From: Stephanodiscus triporus
Taxonomy: Eukaryota > Bacillariophyta > Thalassiosirophyceae > Thalassiosirales > Thalassiosiraceae
Assembly (NCBI GenBank): GCA_036939755.1
Contig: JALLAZ010002348.1
Span: 1 to 10,356 of the forward strand
Length of the DNA stretch: 10,356 nt
Reading direction: 5' to 3'
Shown here: positions 1-7,150 of the stretch, in pieces
Position numbering within the stretch: the first letter of the stretch is position 1
Layout: each line of letters begins with the position of its first letter
The notes under the pieces: model-generated
Databases searched by the model: none
The model's input: the letters and a program-made list of their open reading frames with translations, nothing else
What the model was told of the DNA's origin: nothing
Position numbers and translations under genes: made by a program

Positions 1-1
1 A

Positions 2-2174
2 AAGTCACTGCAATACACTGCAGATCAACTAAAGCGGTGGGCTAGGGAGCCAGACCTTGGATTAAAGAGCTTCGCCGGCTCGATACTCTCAACGTCACGG
101 AGTCTATGCCTTCCATATCAGGGAGTTATACTTGATAGGGCACACAATCCTTACGATGGATTTGTTTTCCGCGCCATCTCTTGTACTGGAAGTTGCAGCA
201 CCACTGAAAAAAGAAAGCGTTGTGAGCATTGTGCATCAAATACAAACGTGGCAAGAAAAGTTCGCCGATCTATTGATCCTATTGTCGAGCCTGCTGGGAA
301 GCAGGCATCGATTCAAAAGATATCTAGAAATCCAGATGTAGCTGAATTGGAGATTCGCAGGAATCTACGTCGTCAGCTTGCTTGTGTTATCTTGATGGAT
401 GCAATGGAAATGGACGGTGCTGTTTTTCCTGATGGTGCTGAGGGCGACTGGATTAGAAGAGTAGTCGACATCATTGATGGACCGATTAGTGATGCTTTGC
501 ATTCGAATTCTGCTACCTAGGGGCATGAGCTATGGCAGATTCATAGCGAGCATATCAGCAAAGTGAGCAGTGATGGCAAAAAGAAACGCGGCCGCCAGAA
601 ATATCACCCAATGCTAATGAACTGGGCGATGGCATATCTATCTCGCACTTCGTGCCACACCTACAACGAAGTTGCTAAAATCATGATGTTGCCGAATACT
701 GGAACTGTCTACAAGAAAATGGCAAAAATAATATCTACCAAGAATGACAAGGCTTACTGCCTCCACATGAATACCATTCGCTCAATCAGCGATCGTGCAG
801 ACCGGGAGGGTTGCACATCCCACCAGAGAATCGGTGCAATTGCACAGGATTCCGCAAATATAAATGTGGAATCGAGCATGACTATGTAACAAATACGCTG
901 AAGGGAGGCGATGAGTCTCATAGCACTACAACTTTATCACAGATGTTTCTGGCGCTGGCACAGAACGTGAAGGATGCCGAATGCAATGAGGATGAGGGGG
1001 TTCATCAAAACTCTATTCTGGATAACCTCCCGCTTGCCCAGGAGCATCTCGTATTCAAATTCAGCTCTATCGATCCACATATGAAGTGCTCGGAAATTGT
1101 CGCATCAGTGAATGTGACAAAAGTAACTTCCGGGGTAATCACCTTGGTGATAATTGCTCTCCGTGACTTATTGCCGATGGTTGGTTTGCATGTTGGGATG
1201 GCCACGAGTGATGCTGCTGGCTGCAATTGGGTGTTGTATCGCGACACACTATCAATGCATACATAAAGGGATGCTTTGCCACGTGAGATACTTGACATGT
1301 ATCCAATGGTGGATTTTGATGTGCAATATTTGATGGCCAATCCTGCTACCAAACAGTGGATTATTTTTTTGCCCAACATGCCTCATCTAACCAAAAATAT
1401 TGTCACTGCACTCGAGCTGTCTTCATCTAAGAATTCAAAGCAAAATTTGAAGTATGGCATTGTCCCAGTCAATATGCAAATGATTGAGGAGGTATGGCTA
1501 AAGTGTGATGGGGCTTTGGGTCAACTACAAAGTACGAAACTCACTCATAGGCATTTCAATAAAAATGCCTATTCATGCATGAATGTAAAGTTGGCAACAC
1601 AGCTCTTGTCCAATTCAACTGTCGACATGATAAGAAACGCGATTGCTGACGATAGTATTGTGCTGAGTCTAAATATCAAGGGTATGTATAATCACGTAGC
1701 AGACCTTTGCGAGCATTGGAATTCTGTGGTTGATATTTGCAATGGTCGGGATGGACCGCACTCTCCAGTGAATGCACAGGAGAGGCAAAGCACCCTCCTT
1801 AAAACACTGGCCTGGTTCTCTCGATGGAAATTATTGCATGATGGACGTGTGGCAAAAAGGAATCGTTGGAATACATTTTTTTTGCAGATGAGACCTGGTT
1901 CTGCATCAAGTCACTCCTGCTGGCTCACGTTTTGGTTATTCATATTTACTGTATAACAAAGGGTGAGAGTGTGAACCCCCGAACAATGAACACAGATACT
2001 GTTGAGTGGTTCTTTGGAGATGCACGGCAGATTGTGGGCGGCAGCACTAACAAACTGACAGCGGCAGGATTTGAGCGTGCAAGCAAGAAGGCGAGCACTT
2101 TCAATGCTGCTCAATTTTCACTCGTTGGAAATAATGCTACGGGGGCTAATATGTTTGGTAGGAATAAGTTTTAG
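2..2174 (+). pseudogene. P-element-like (THAP9-like) transposase, 5'-truncated by the window edge and degraded
   Basis: An intact relative would be an RNase H-fold DNA transposase that cuts and pastes its element. The reading frame is open from base 2, so the start is outside the window. In order I see: a Cys cluster (C-x3-C-x8-C-x2-C, codons 182-232), common before the catalytic region in this family; a helix-turn-helix-like block (about 575-740, with YHPMLMNWAMAYL); a first acidic residue (D codon 848, QDSANINVES); a second (D codon 1210, TSDAAGCNW); a part resembling the GTP-binding insertion domain (MPHLTKN near 1378-1398; KLTHRHF and VKLATQLLS near 1540-1615); and the final glutamate motif (DTVEWFFGDARQIVGGS, E codon 2004). 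Breaks: TAG at 518-520 and TAA at 1264-1266, both in frame; a frame change near 865-885; another near the T8 run at 1876-1883. Each frame change fits one lost base. Family assignment rests on motif recall, not a search. Sequencing error is possible for the homopolymer break but is unlikely for all four. Confidence 0.82.
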
Positions 2175-2195
2175 ATCAAATAATTAGTGGCACTT

Positions 2196-3800
2196 TTACC
2201 GACTATCATCATCTGCATTTGCCAATTCAAATACATTCTCTGCTGCATTCTCCCAAAGTGCAAGACACCCTGAATCTGAATCCTCCACCATCACATCCTT
2301 TTTTGCATATGCAACAGCATGAGCAACCTTTGTCCTAGTCGCCTGACAGTCTGCCAACTTCTGAACCTGATTCCGGCTATTCCCCTTAATATGTCTTACG
2401 AAATAAGTCCCGCGCATATTTGTATACCTCTCAACGATGTATGCCAAAAGAAGTTTATTGTCATTAACATCCTCCTTGCTTTCTGTCAAACGAAAGAATA
2501 TATCCATTGTATCTCCATGCGCGACGATACTTGATTTAATCTTTGCAACGATATCCCCATGATTGTACGCCAACATCATTTTCAACGATAGATTGGCAAG
2601 GAATACACTCTCAACAATCAATATGAACTCAAAATACTCTCTCGAACAATAAACCGATGCCCTCTTATTTCTCTTCTCCACCAGTGATACGGGAAGATTC
2701 GCGTCCTTTGCGGATTTCACATTTATCGTATGACATGCCGCAAACCTAAAATACAACTGCCTTTTGCCCGCTGCAACTGTCAATGCCTTTGATGCACTAT
2801 AAAGCGTCCACCCTGCGACATAATAGACAACTGGCATTGCATACTTACCGACGAGACAAGTATTTGGGAATTCAATGGGTGGCTTCTCATTGTCACATAC
2901 TGCATCCGACCATGCATGATATAGCGCCAAATGGAGAAAGGCGCCCAGTCGCCTGAATCTATCGCTTGATAGCTCAGCCGTATGAATACCAGAAACATCA
3001 TATTCTTTGATAAATTCATCAAGAAATGCATGCATCTTACGCTCCTTCTCCCTCTCGAAATCAATCTGAGCATTTGCCATACCTGCTGCTGTTTTTGGAA
3101 AACCCTCGGCCGTGCATTTAATCCAACTCTCAACAATACCAACAAACAGAAGGAAACAGGATGTATCTGGGCTATCAGCAAGCCTACGAATGTATGCAAT
3201 TGCTGTGGACGGGAGCGAGTGCACCACTTGGCAAAGGTTTCCAAAATCCGTGCTACTATCATCCTCGGGAGAGCAAATTCTTCTCAATGTTGATGTCACA
3301 AACCGAGTCGTACATCCGATTCCTTCGCGCAAAGTCTGATCTAGATCAGGCGGATTCAATAAGATGGAAACCTGCGTGTACTTCCCCCTCTTATAATTCA
3401 GTAGCTGACGCGAAACCTGTGCCTTTTGAAGTCCGTGTTGCTTGACAATATCCCCGAGCGGACCGCTAAAGAACTCAGCCCCTCTGGGCAGCCCTTTATT
3501 GAGAGGCCAATCAACCCTCTCAAAAAACTCACGCAGGATATTTTTTGCTGTGCTAGAAATAACTGACGATACGGCAGTTATCGCTGATGATGTGGCCGCA
3601 CCACCTTGCTCTCTATCGGCGCATGATACCGCAGGAAGAAGGGCGGCTGCGCCCGGCGGACGTCGCGGCCCCGTCGTCAGACGGGCATTGTTGTCATCGC
3701 ATTTGTCGCCGCCGCCGCCCGCCGCGATGATGGATCGCATGGCGGTGCTGTTGGCGGCGGCGGTGGCATCGTCGTCGTCCGCGGCGTCGTCCGTCGTCAT
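2196..3800 (-). CDS. Intact 534-residue hypothetical protein, probably the second gene of the P-like transposon
   Basis: I do not recognise a named domain. The ORF is uninterrupted for 534 codons, starts at ATG 3800-3798 and ends at TAA 2198-2196. It converges on the transposase pseudogene with 21 nt between the stops. Residues 1-80 are low complexity (Asp/Ala runs, Gly run, Ala/Ser), encoded by GC-rich triplet repeats at about 3640-3802. Residues 85-534 look globular and mostly helical. Notable patches are VVYYVAGWTLYSASKAL (324-340), which resembles the YxAGY patch found near the C-terminus of many P-like transposases; a charged helix at 246-267 (FEREKERKMHAFLDEF); and RYTNMRGTYFVRHIKG followed by TRTKVA (458-493), basic enough to touch nucleic acid. 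The only Met codons before residue 241 are 1 and 21, so the start must be one of these unless an upstream exon exists. It could be an accessory transposon protein, a detached C-terminal transposase module, or an unrelated host gene. Confidence 0.6.
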   Translation of the reverse strand: MTTDDAADDDDATAAANSTAMRSIIAAGGGGDKCDDNNARLTTGPRRPPGAAALLPAVSCADREQGGAATSSAITAVSSVISSTAKNILREFFERVDWPLNKGLPRGAEFFSGPLGDIVKQHGLQKAQVSRQLLNYKRGKYTQVSILLNPPDLDQTLREGIGCTTRFVTSTLRRICSPEDDSSTDFGNLCQVVHSLPSTAIAYIRRLADSPDTSCFLLFVGIVESWIKCTAEGFPKTAAGMANAQIDFEREKERKMHAFLDEFIKEYDVSGIHTAELSSDRFRRLGAFLHLALYHAWSDAVCDNEKPPIEFPNTCLVGKYAMPVVYYVAGWTLYSASKALTVAAGKRQLYFRFAACHTINVKSAKDANLPVSLVEKRNKRASVYCSREYFEFILIVESVFLANLSLKMMLAYNHGDIVAKIKSSIVAHGDTMDIFFRLTESKEDVNDNKLLLAYIVERYTNMRGTYFVRHIKGNSRNQVQKLADCQATRTKVAHAVAYAKKDVMVEDSDSGCLALWENAAENVFELANADDDSR

Positions 3801-3802
3801 CC
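3640..3802. repeat. GC-rich imperfect triplet-repeat tract
   Basis: Runs of GCC, GGC, GTC and GAC triplets, for example five near-consecutive GCC units around 3707-3726 and GTC-rich repeats at 3768-3800. They encode the Asp/Ala/Gly/Ser-rich start of the minus-strand 534-residue protein. Base composition is clearly more GC-rich than the body of that gene. Slippage-prone; length may vary between copies or strains. Confidence 0.7.
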
Positions 3803-3970
3803 GCGCTCGTCGCGTTCGTACTTCCTAGTAAAATTTGAAAGCCCTATTAAATCAAAACGAAGGATATTGATATTCAGGTGAGCGACGTGATATTACACCT
3901 CGATATGGGCTGTCGGAGGACGGCCTAACTTTTACCAATGGACGATGTGTGGAGGAGATATGCCTCATCC

Positions 3971-3997
3971 AACATACACCGTAGATGTGTGTATGTT
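3971..3997. repeat. Perfect 9-bp inverted repeat with 9-nt loop
   Basis: AACATACAC is followed by nine bases and then its exact reverse complement GTGTATGTT. It could be a binding site for a dimeric factor, a hairpin in a leader, or part of the terminal structure of the transposon to its left. Confidence 0.75.
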
Positions 3998-4001
3998 TCG
4001 A

Positions 4002-4015
4002 CACGTAGCACGTAG
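4002..4015 (+). repeat. Tandem CACGTAG x2
   Basis: Two adjacent, identical 7-mers, each with a CACGT core. ACGT cores are bound by bZIP and bHLH factors in many eukaryotes, and another ACGT core (CTACGTAG) lies 36 bp further right at 4051-4058. The cluster sits about 280 bp upstream of the membrane protein start at 4293. Function is inferred from position and core only. Confidence 0.4.
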
Positions 4016-4292
4016 GCCTAGTACTGAAAACAGGGGGGCCCGAGCATCATCTACGTAGGGCTCGTGGGATTGTACCAGAAAATAAAGGCGGGGAAAAAAA
4101 AGAGACACCCAGTTGTCCGTGGTACAAGGACATCGCATCGGGTTGGTAAAACCTCAACTCATATCCTTTGCTCTATTACCTATTGTGGCCAACCTAGTCG
4201 ATCATCGTCAAGAGAGCAGACCACAGACCACTTCCTCCTCATCGTCTTCCCGGTAACTCGTAACTCATACTCCTGCTCCCACCTTTCTTCAT

Positions 4293-5051
4293 ATGGATTC
4301 GAATAACTACCATGTCGCAACATGTCGCGATCGAAACGTGTTCTGCGATGTGCCCGAAGATGCTCCTCCCAACACCGCGATTCGGTCGTCCCAGCGTCAA
4401 TCCTTGGCGGCGCAGTCCGTCCTCGTCCCGTGCATCCTCGCCAACGTCGTACTGCTCCTTGGCTACTCCTTCAATTTATGGTTCGAATATTACGAATTCA
4501 ACCGCCGGGATCGCGAGACCGTCGCCATCGTAGTTTACTTCGTCGCATTTTCGTTGCTAATGCTGTCGGGGATCGTGGAGCTTTGCGTGGACGCGTTCAG
4601 CGTCCGGACCTCGGGACACGGTCGGTATCACGCGGATAGCGCATTTTGGAACGTTGCCATATCGATATTGTTCGTTTCCGCGGTTCTCCTGGACGTCATT
4701 GCGTTCATTTTTTGGATGAAGACGATGAAGGGAGAGGAAAATGAAGTGACGTTGATCTCTGCTTATGTCTTGTTCGTCACTGCAACTTTAGCCCTGTTAT
4801 TTGACGCATTGAAGCTTAAGAGGGAATCCTGGCCACGAATGACAGAGCCCGACAGAATCGATTTGATGGCAAATGGACTGTTCTTCGTCACTGCGCTGAT
4901 AGGGATTGTGTTGAGGCATGTACAATTCGCTGAGATGGGGTTCGCTAAAGCGACTAATGAAATGGAATTGGTTATGGTTCCGTTATTCTTATTTTGCTCG
5001 ATATTGTACGTGTCTGCAGATGGCCACCGATGGAACACGAAGGTGGATTGA
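4293..5051 (+). CDS. Six-pass integral membrane protein, hypothetical
   Basis: 252 residues, no recognised family. Hydrophobic segments at about 43-63, 77-99, 118-142, 152-173, 190-210 and 224-242 predict six membrane helices in three closely spaced hairpins, with a hydrophilic N-tail of about 40 residues and a short C-tail. Helix pairs begin with similar polar-aromatic patterns (RETVAIVVYFVAF, ADSAFWNVAISILFV, DRIDLMANGLFFV), suggesting repeated hairpin units. The start is the first ATG of the frame; ATGs at 4312 and 4322 are in other frames and give only shadows. GC at third codon positions is high over the first half and lower towards the 3' end. No signal peptide or catalytic motif is visible and no introns are needed. 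It runs convergently towards the glycosyltransferase gene, with the uncertain 5190-5693 block between. Confidence 0.75.
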   Translation: MDSNNYHVATCRDRNVFCDVPEDAPPNTAIRSSQRQSLAAQSVLVPCILANVVLLLGYSFNLWFEYYEFNRRDRETVAIVVYFVAFSLLMLSGIVELCVDAFSVRTSGHGRYHADSAFWNVAISILFVSAVLLDVIAFIFWMKTMKGEENEVTLISAYVLFVTATLALLFDALKLKRESWPRMTEPDRIDLMANGLFFVTALIGIVLRHVQFAEMGFAKATNEMELVMVPLFLFCSILYVSADGHRWNTKVD

Positions 5052-5189
5052 TGCCTCCCATTTTGGCATACCAATATTATTTGGTCCACACAGTGAAGAA
5101 GCTATGGGGCAAGAATATCATTAGATTAAGTAAAATTAACCACTTTCATGATCAGAACGTCATATGTCTGGTATTTGACATAATCTGAA

Positions 5190-5693
5190 ATGCTTAAGAC
5201 GCAACGTCACATTGGTCACTTGAGGTTTTTGAATGGAGGAAATGAATCGGATTCTCACTGGAACGCGTGGCACCATGTTGCTGCCTTGATAGTCTTCATC
5301 TTCGACCATCGTTTTTGCTAACAATTATACAACACGAGGCATACCTGTCGTAATCGTCCTTCCTCATCTCCGTTGCCTCGTTCTCGTTCAAGTCTGCAAT
5401 GCGGCGATGGTACTCCTCGCCAGTTTTCATTGTTGTCCTTTCCGCAAACCGACGACACCCGTCCCCGTCCCCCTCGATTAATCGATACAGATCGGTCTCT
5501 TCTATGTGGGCGCCGGTATCGCCGTCCTTGTCTTCCTCGCCGAATTCTTGTCCAAGTCCGCGAAGATGACCGCGGGTCCCTCGTCGCACGTAAATAATGG
5601 GGATACCTCCTACCCCTCGCGCCGTCGTCCGCCTTCGCCACGCGCCTCTGTTGACAGACGAATTCCCCCGGTGGCCGGATTTGGAATCTTTAA
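5190..5693 (+). CDS. Possible small intron-containing membrane protein gene or gene remnant
   Basis: Unsettled model. From ATG 5190 a 43-codon frame includes SHWNAWHHVAALIVFIFDH, which reads like the start of a membrane helix and is slightly reminiscent of a helix in the 4293-5051 product. From 5491, after a pyrimidine-rich tract ending in CAG (5488-5490), a frame with about 80% GC at third positions encodes IGLFYVGAGIAVLVFLAEFL, a good membrane helix. A donor GTAAAT at 5589 and an acceptor ending in CAG at 5655-5657 would define a 69-nt intron and lead to TAA at 5691-5693, directly abutting the opposite-strand glycosyltransferase stop at 5694-5696. The middle exons are unclear: an intron 5423-5490 is in phase but has a weak donor. 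It could be a real short gene, a decayed paralogue of the upstream gene, or chance. A competing minus-strand ORF covers 5296-5589. Confidence 0.25.
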
Positions 5694-6863
5694 CTAGCCA
5701 AGAAACGAATCTTCAAACTTAGCCACGGTCCTATGCATGTAATCATTGTACCAATTGCGAAGCCTACTTTGCATATCATTCAGCACCACGGGATCCTCCA
5801 AAAGCCTCTCGACAGTGGGAAATAGGTCATCCCACGAATCAAGGACGACAATAGGCGCCCCGTACCAGTGCAGCAAAGAATTTGCGCACGGGTGAGGGTT
5901 GGAATTGAGATCATCGGGACGATAATTCCCGCGCAGGTCGTCTTGTGTGAGTATGGGGATTGACCCCGCCTCTATCGCCTCATATAAACGGAAACATTCG
6001 GGGTTGTGCCCAGCGGGGGATAGAGTGAAGACGCTGTCCAGGACCACCCGTATGTATTCGTCGGTATGGAGCTGTTCCGTGTTGTTGTTGTTGGTGAAGG
6101 CACTCCACCTGTGGGCTATGGAACTAAAAAATGGAAACTTCAGCGTCGGGCCCTTGACCTCGATCATATGGGCCATTTGCTGACGGATAACATTCGTGCT
6201 CCGGCTGAAGACGGCGTTGAAAGCATACTTGCGCTCCGACGATGGTGTAATGACGAATTGAGAGTGACCCAGTTCCTTCTTAATCTTCTGAAAGGAAAGC
6301 CACGAATTCAATTGCGGTCCTAGTGGGAGGTAGCCTCGCTGGGGTCCGTTGGTCGTGTAGTACTGCCGAACGTCAAACGGAAGGTTTATCATGTCGCACA
6401 TCTCGTCATTAGTGACCATAGTCTTGCAGTGGGGGTATGTGCACCTTAGGTGTTCGTAGGTGCAGTAGGTATGGTCAAGAGAGCGAAAGCGACCGACCGC
6501 CAGGCACGGAGCGAACGCGAGCAAAGGATGTGCCTCCTCGTCGATGTTGCATTTGTTGCACTCTGCGCGCTCATGGATCACAAATTTCATCCGGCCGGTG
6601 CCGTAGCGTTGGAGAACATCCGTCCTGAAAACGCTCAGCGCGGGATTGAATACGTCAAATTGCTCACGTATTAGGTAGACGTTGACATCGATGGCATCGC
6701 TCACGTTGCGGGGGGGAAATGAATCACGATTCGGCCGCCAAATGTTACTTCTCGTTCTCAGCAACCTAGTTGAAATCACAGCGAGACTGACCAACTTAAT
6801 GAAAAATAAGAAAGTGTTCTTTTGGAGTTGAGGGGATGAGCTACACATGGTGAATATTGACAT
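5694..6863 (-). CDS. Exostosin/RXYLT1-like glycosyltransferase, type II membrane protein
   Basis: 389 residues. A single hydrophobic segment at about 17-35 (FLFFIKLVSLAVISTRLL) near the N-terminus fits a type II signal anchor for Golgi or ER, with the catalytic domain in the lumen. A Cys-rich part (102-157) is followed by GYLPLGPQ (177-184), FVITPSSERKYAFNAVFS (203-220) and the donor-sugar-site-like block SPAGHNPECFRLYEAIEAGSIPI (282-304 region), then CANSLLHWYGAPIVVLDSW (326-344) and a final WYNDYMHR helix. This set is typical of exostosin-domain enzymes and especially of the RXYLT1/TMEM5-like branch, which transfers sugar from a nucleotide donor. The exact donor and acceptor cannot be read from sequence. 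The start is ATG at 6863-6861; an alternative Met lies at residue 6. No introns are needed. It is divergent from the SET gene and convergent with the block to its left. Confidence 0.8.
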   Translation of the reverse strand: MSIFTMCSSSPQLQKNTFLFFIKLVSLAVISTRLLRTRSNIWRPNRDSFPPRNVSDAIDVNVYLIREQFDVFNPALSVFRTDVLQRYGTGRMKFVIHERAECNKCNIDEEAHPLLAFAPCLAVGRFRSLDHTYCTYEHLRCTYPHCKTMVTNDEMCDMINLPFDVRQYYTTNGPQRGYLPLGPQLNSWLSFQKIKKELGHSQFVITPSSERKYAFNAVFSRSTNVIRQQMAHMIEVKGPTLKFPFFSSIAHRWSAFTNNNNTEQLHTDEYIRVVLDSVFTLSPAGHNPECFRLYEAIEAGSIPILTQDDLRGNYRPDDLNSNPHPCANSLLHWYGAPIVVLDSWDDLFPTVERLLEDPVVLNDMQSRLRNWYNDYMHRTVAKFEDSFLG

Positions 6864-6882
6864 GCAAAGCGTATGTCGCCAT
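6841..6882 (-). promoter_or_regulatory. Short upstream ORF overlapping the glycosyltransferase start
   Basis: An ATG at 6882-6880, 19 nt upstream of the glycosyltransferase ATG and in another frame, opens 13 codons ending at TAG 6843-6841, inside the main coding region. If it is transcribed it could lower initiation at the first main ATG. An A/T-rich TATA-like stretch (AAAATATAAAT on the minus strand, about 6883-6893) lies right next to it, so the true transcript may begin downstream and exclude this ATG, or even the first main ATG. Confidence 0.3.
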
Positions 6883-7150
6883 TTATATTTTTAAGTTTTA
6901 GAGGGAGAGAGAGATGGAATGGTATCGGTAGACCTCGCAGAGACCCTGGTACATATCCTACATACAGGAGGCCATTTTTGCTATGGGTGCCAGGACACGC
7001 CTGTACGGTACCTACCGATAGGTAGTTACAGTACAGTCGCTGGCCTGGTAGATATTATGGGTGAGATTCATCGATGCATCGACAATACTTAGAGGGCCGG
7101 CGCGCGGCGCATTTCTTTCGTCTTGACAAAGTTCTCTTCCTCTCCATCCG
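6864..7150. promoter_or_regulatory. Shared divergent promoter region between glycosyltransferase and SET gene
   Basis: 287 bp separate two divergent ATGs, so both 5' UTRs and promoters must fit here. It contains an imperfect inverted repeat at 7008-7029 (GTAC-CTACC, 4-nt loop, GGTAG-TTAC, one mismatch), a perfect 12-bp palindrome TCGATGCATCGA at 7071-7082, and a GC-rich stretch GGCCGGCGCGCGGCGC at about 7094-7109. A pyrimidine-rich run (TTCTCTTCCTCTCC) directly precedes the SET gene ATG at 7151. The arrangement could allow co-regulation, but nothing in the sequence proves it. Confidence 0.5.
7071..7082. repeat. 12-bp perfect palindrome TCGATGCATCGA
   Basis: Self-complementary over all 12 bases, 69 bp upstream of the SET gene ATG. 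It could be a site for a symmetrical dimeric factor. Twelve-base palindromes do occur by chance at this scale, about one in four thousand positions. Confidence 0.6.

Larger units (their letters stand above)
3829..4292. other. Gene-free intergenic stretch with clustered short repeats
   Basis: About 464 bp between the start of the minus-strand 534-residue ORF and the start of the plus-strand membrane protein, so it should hold divergent promoters and, if the left block is a transposon, its right end. It contains a 9-bp perfect inverted repeat (3971-3997), a tandem duplicate of CACGTAG (4002-4015), an ACGT palindrome CTACGTAG (4051-4058) and a CGAGC/GCTCG inverted pair (4041-4045 and 4060-4064). 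An AGGTG/CACCT pair lies near 3876-3900. I see no convincing TATA box, and the only ORF of any length (4064-4306, +) has no recognisable content and overlaps the next start. Confidence 0.5.

Noticed and set aside
521..562. Intron explaining the TAG at 518-520
   Set aside because: The frame continues straight through with family-like residues (GHELWQIHSEH) and no good donor precedes the stop.
1005..1379. Minus-strand 124-codon ORF opposite the transposase
   Set aside because: The opposite strand matches P-like transposase motifs over the same bases, so this is a shadow.
2780..3262. Minus-strand 160-codon ORF inside the 534-residue gene
   Set aside because: Shadow in another frame of a longer intact ORF; no recognisable content.
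3442..3828. Plus-strand ORF of 128 codons opposite the 534-residue gene start
   Set aside because: Open because of the triplet repeats; Ala/Ser-rich translation mirrors the minus-strand gene.
3971..3997. Inverted repeat as the right terminal inverted repeat of the transposon
   Set aside because: The left end is outside the window, so no partner can be compared; a hairpin of its own is not a TIR.
4064..4306. Plus-strand 80-codon ORF before the six-pass protein
   Set aside because: Begins at a non-ATG codon, is Ser/Thr/Arg-rich and overlaps the true start; most likely 5' UTR.
5296..5589. Minus-strand ORF of 97 codons with charged helices (EEYHRRIADLNENEA) and a donor-like CAG/GTATGC near 5345
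   Set aside because: Not listed as a gene: its first codon is GTG, its ATGs lie well inside, and third-position GC is lower than in the overlapping + strand frame at 5491-5590. It stays a competitor to the + strand model.
5318..5641. Minus-strand Arg-rich ORF
   Set aside because: Arg/Ser/Gly-rich translation typical of a wrong frame in GC-rich DNA; no ATG start and no domain.
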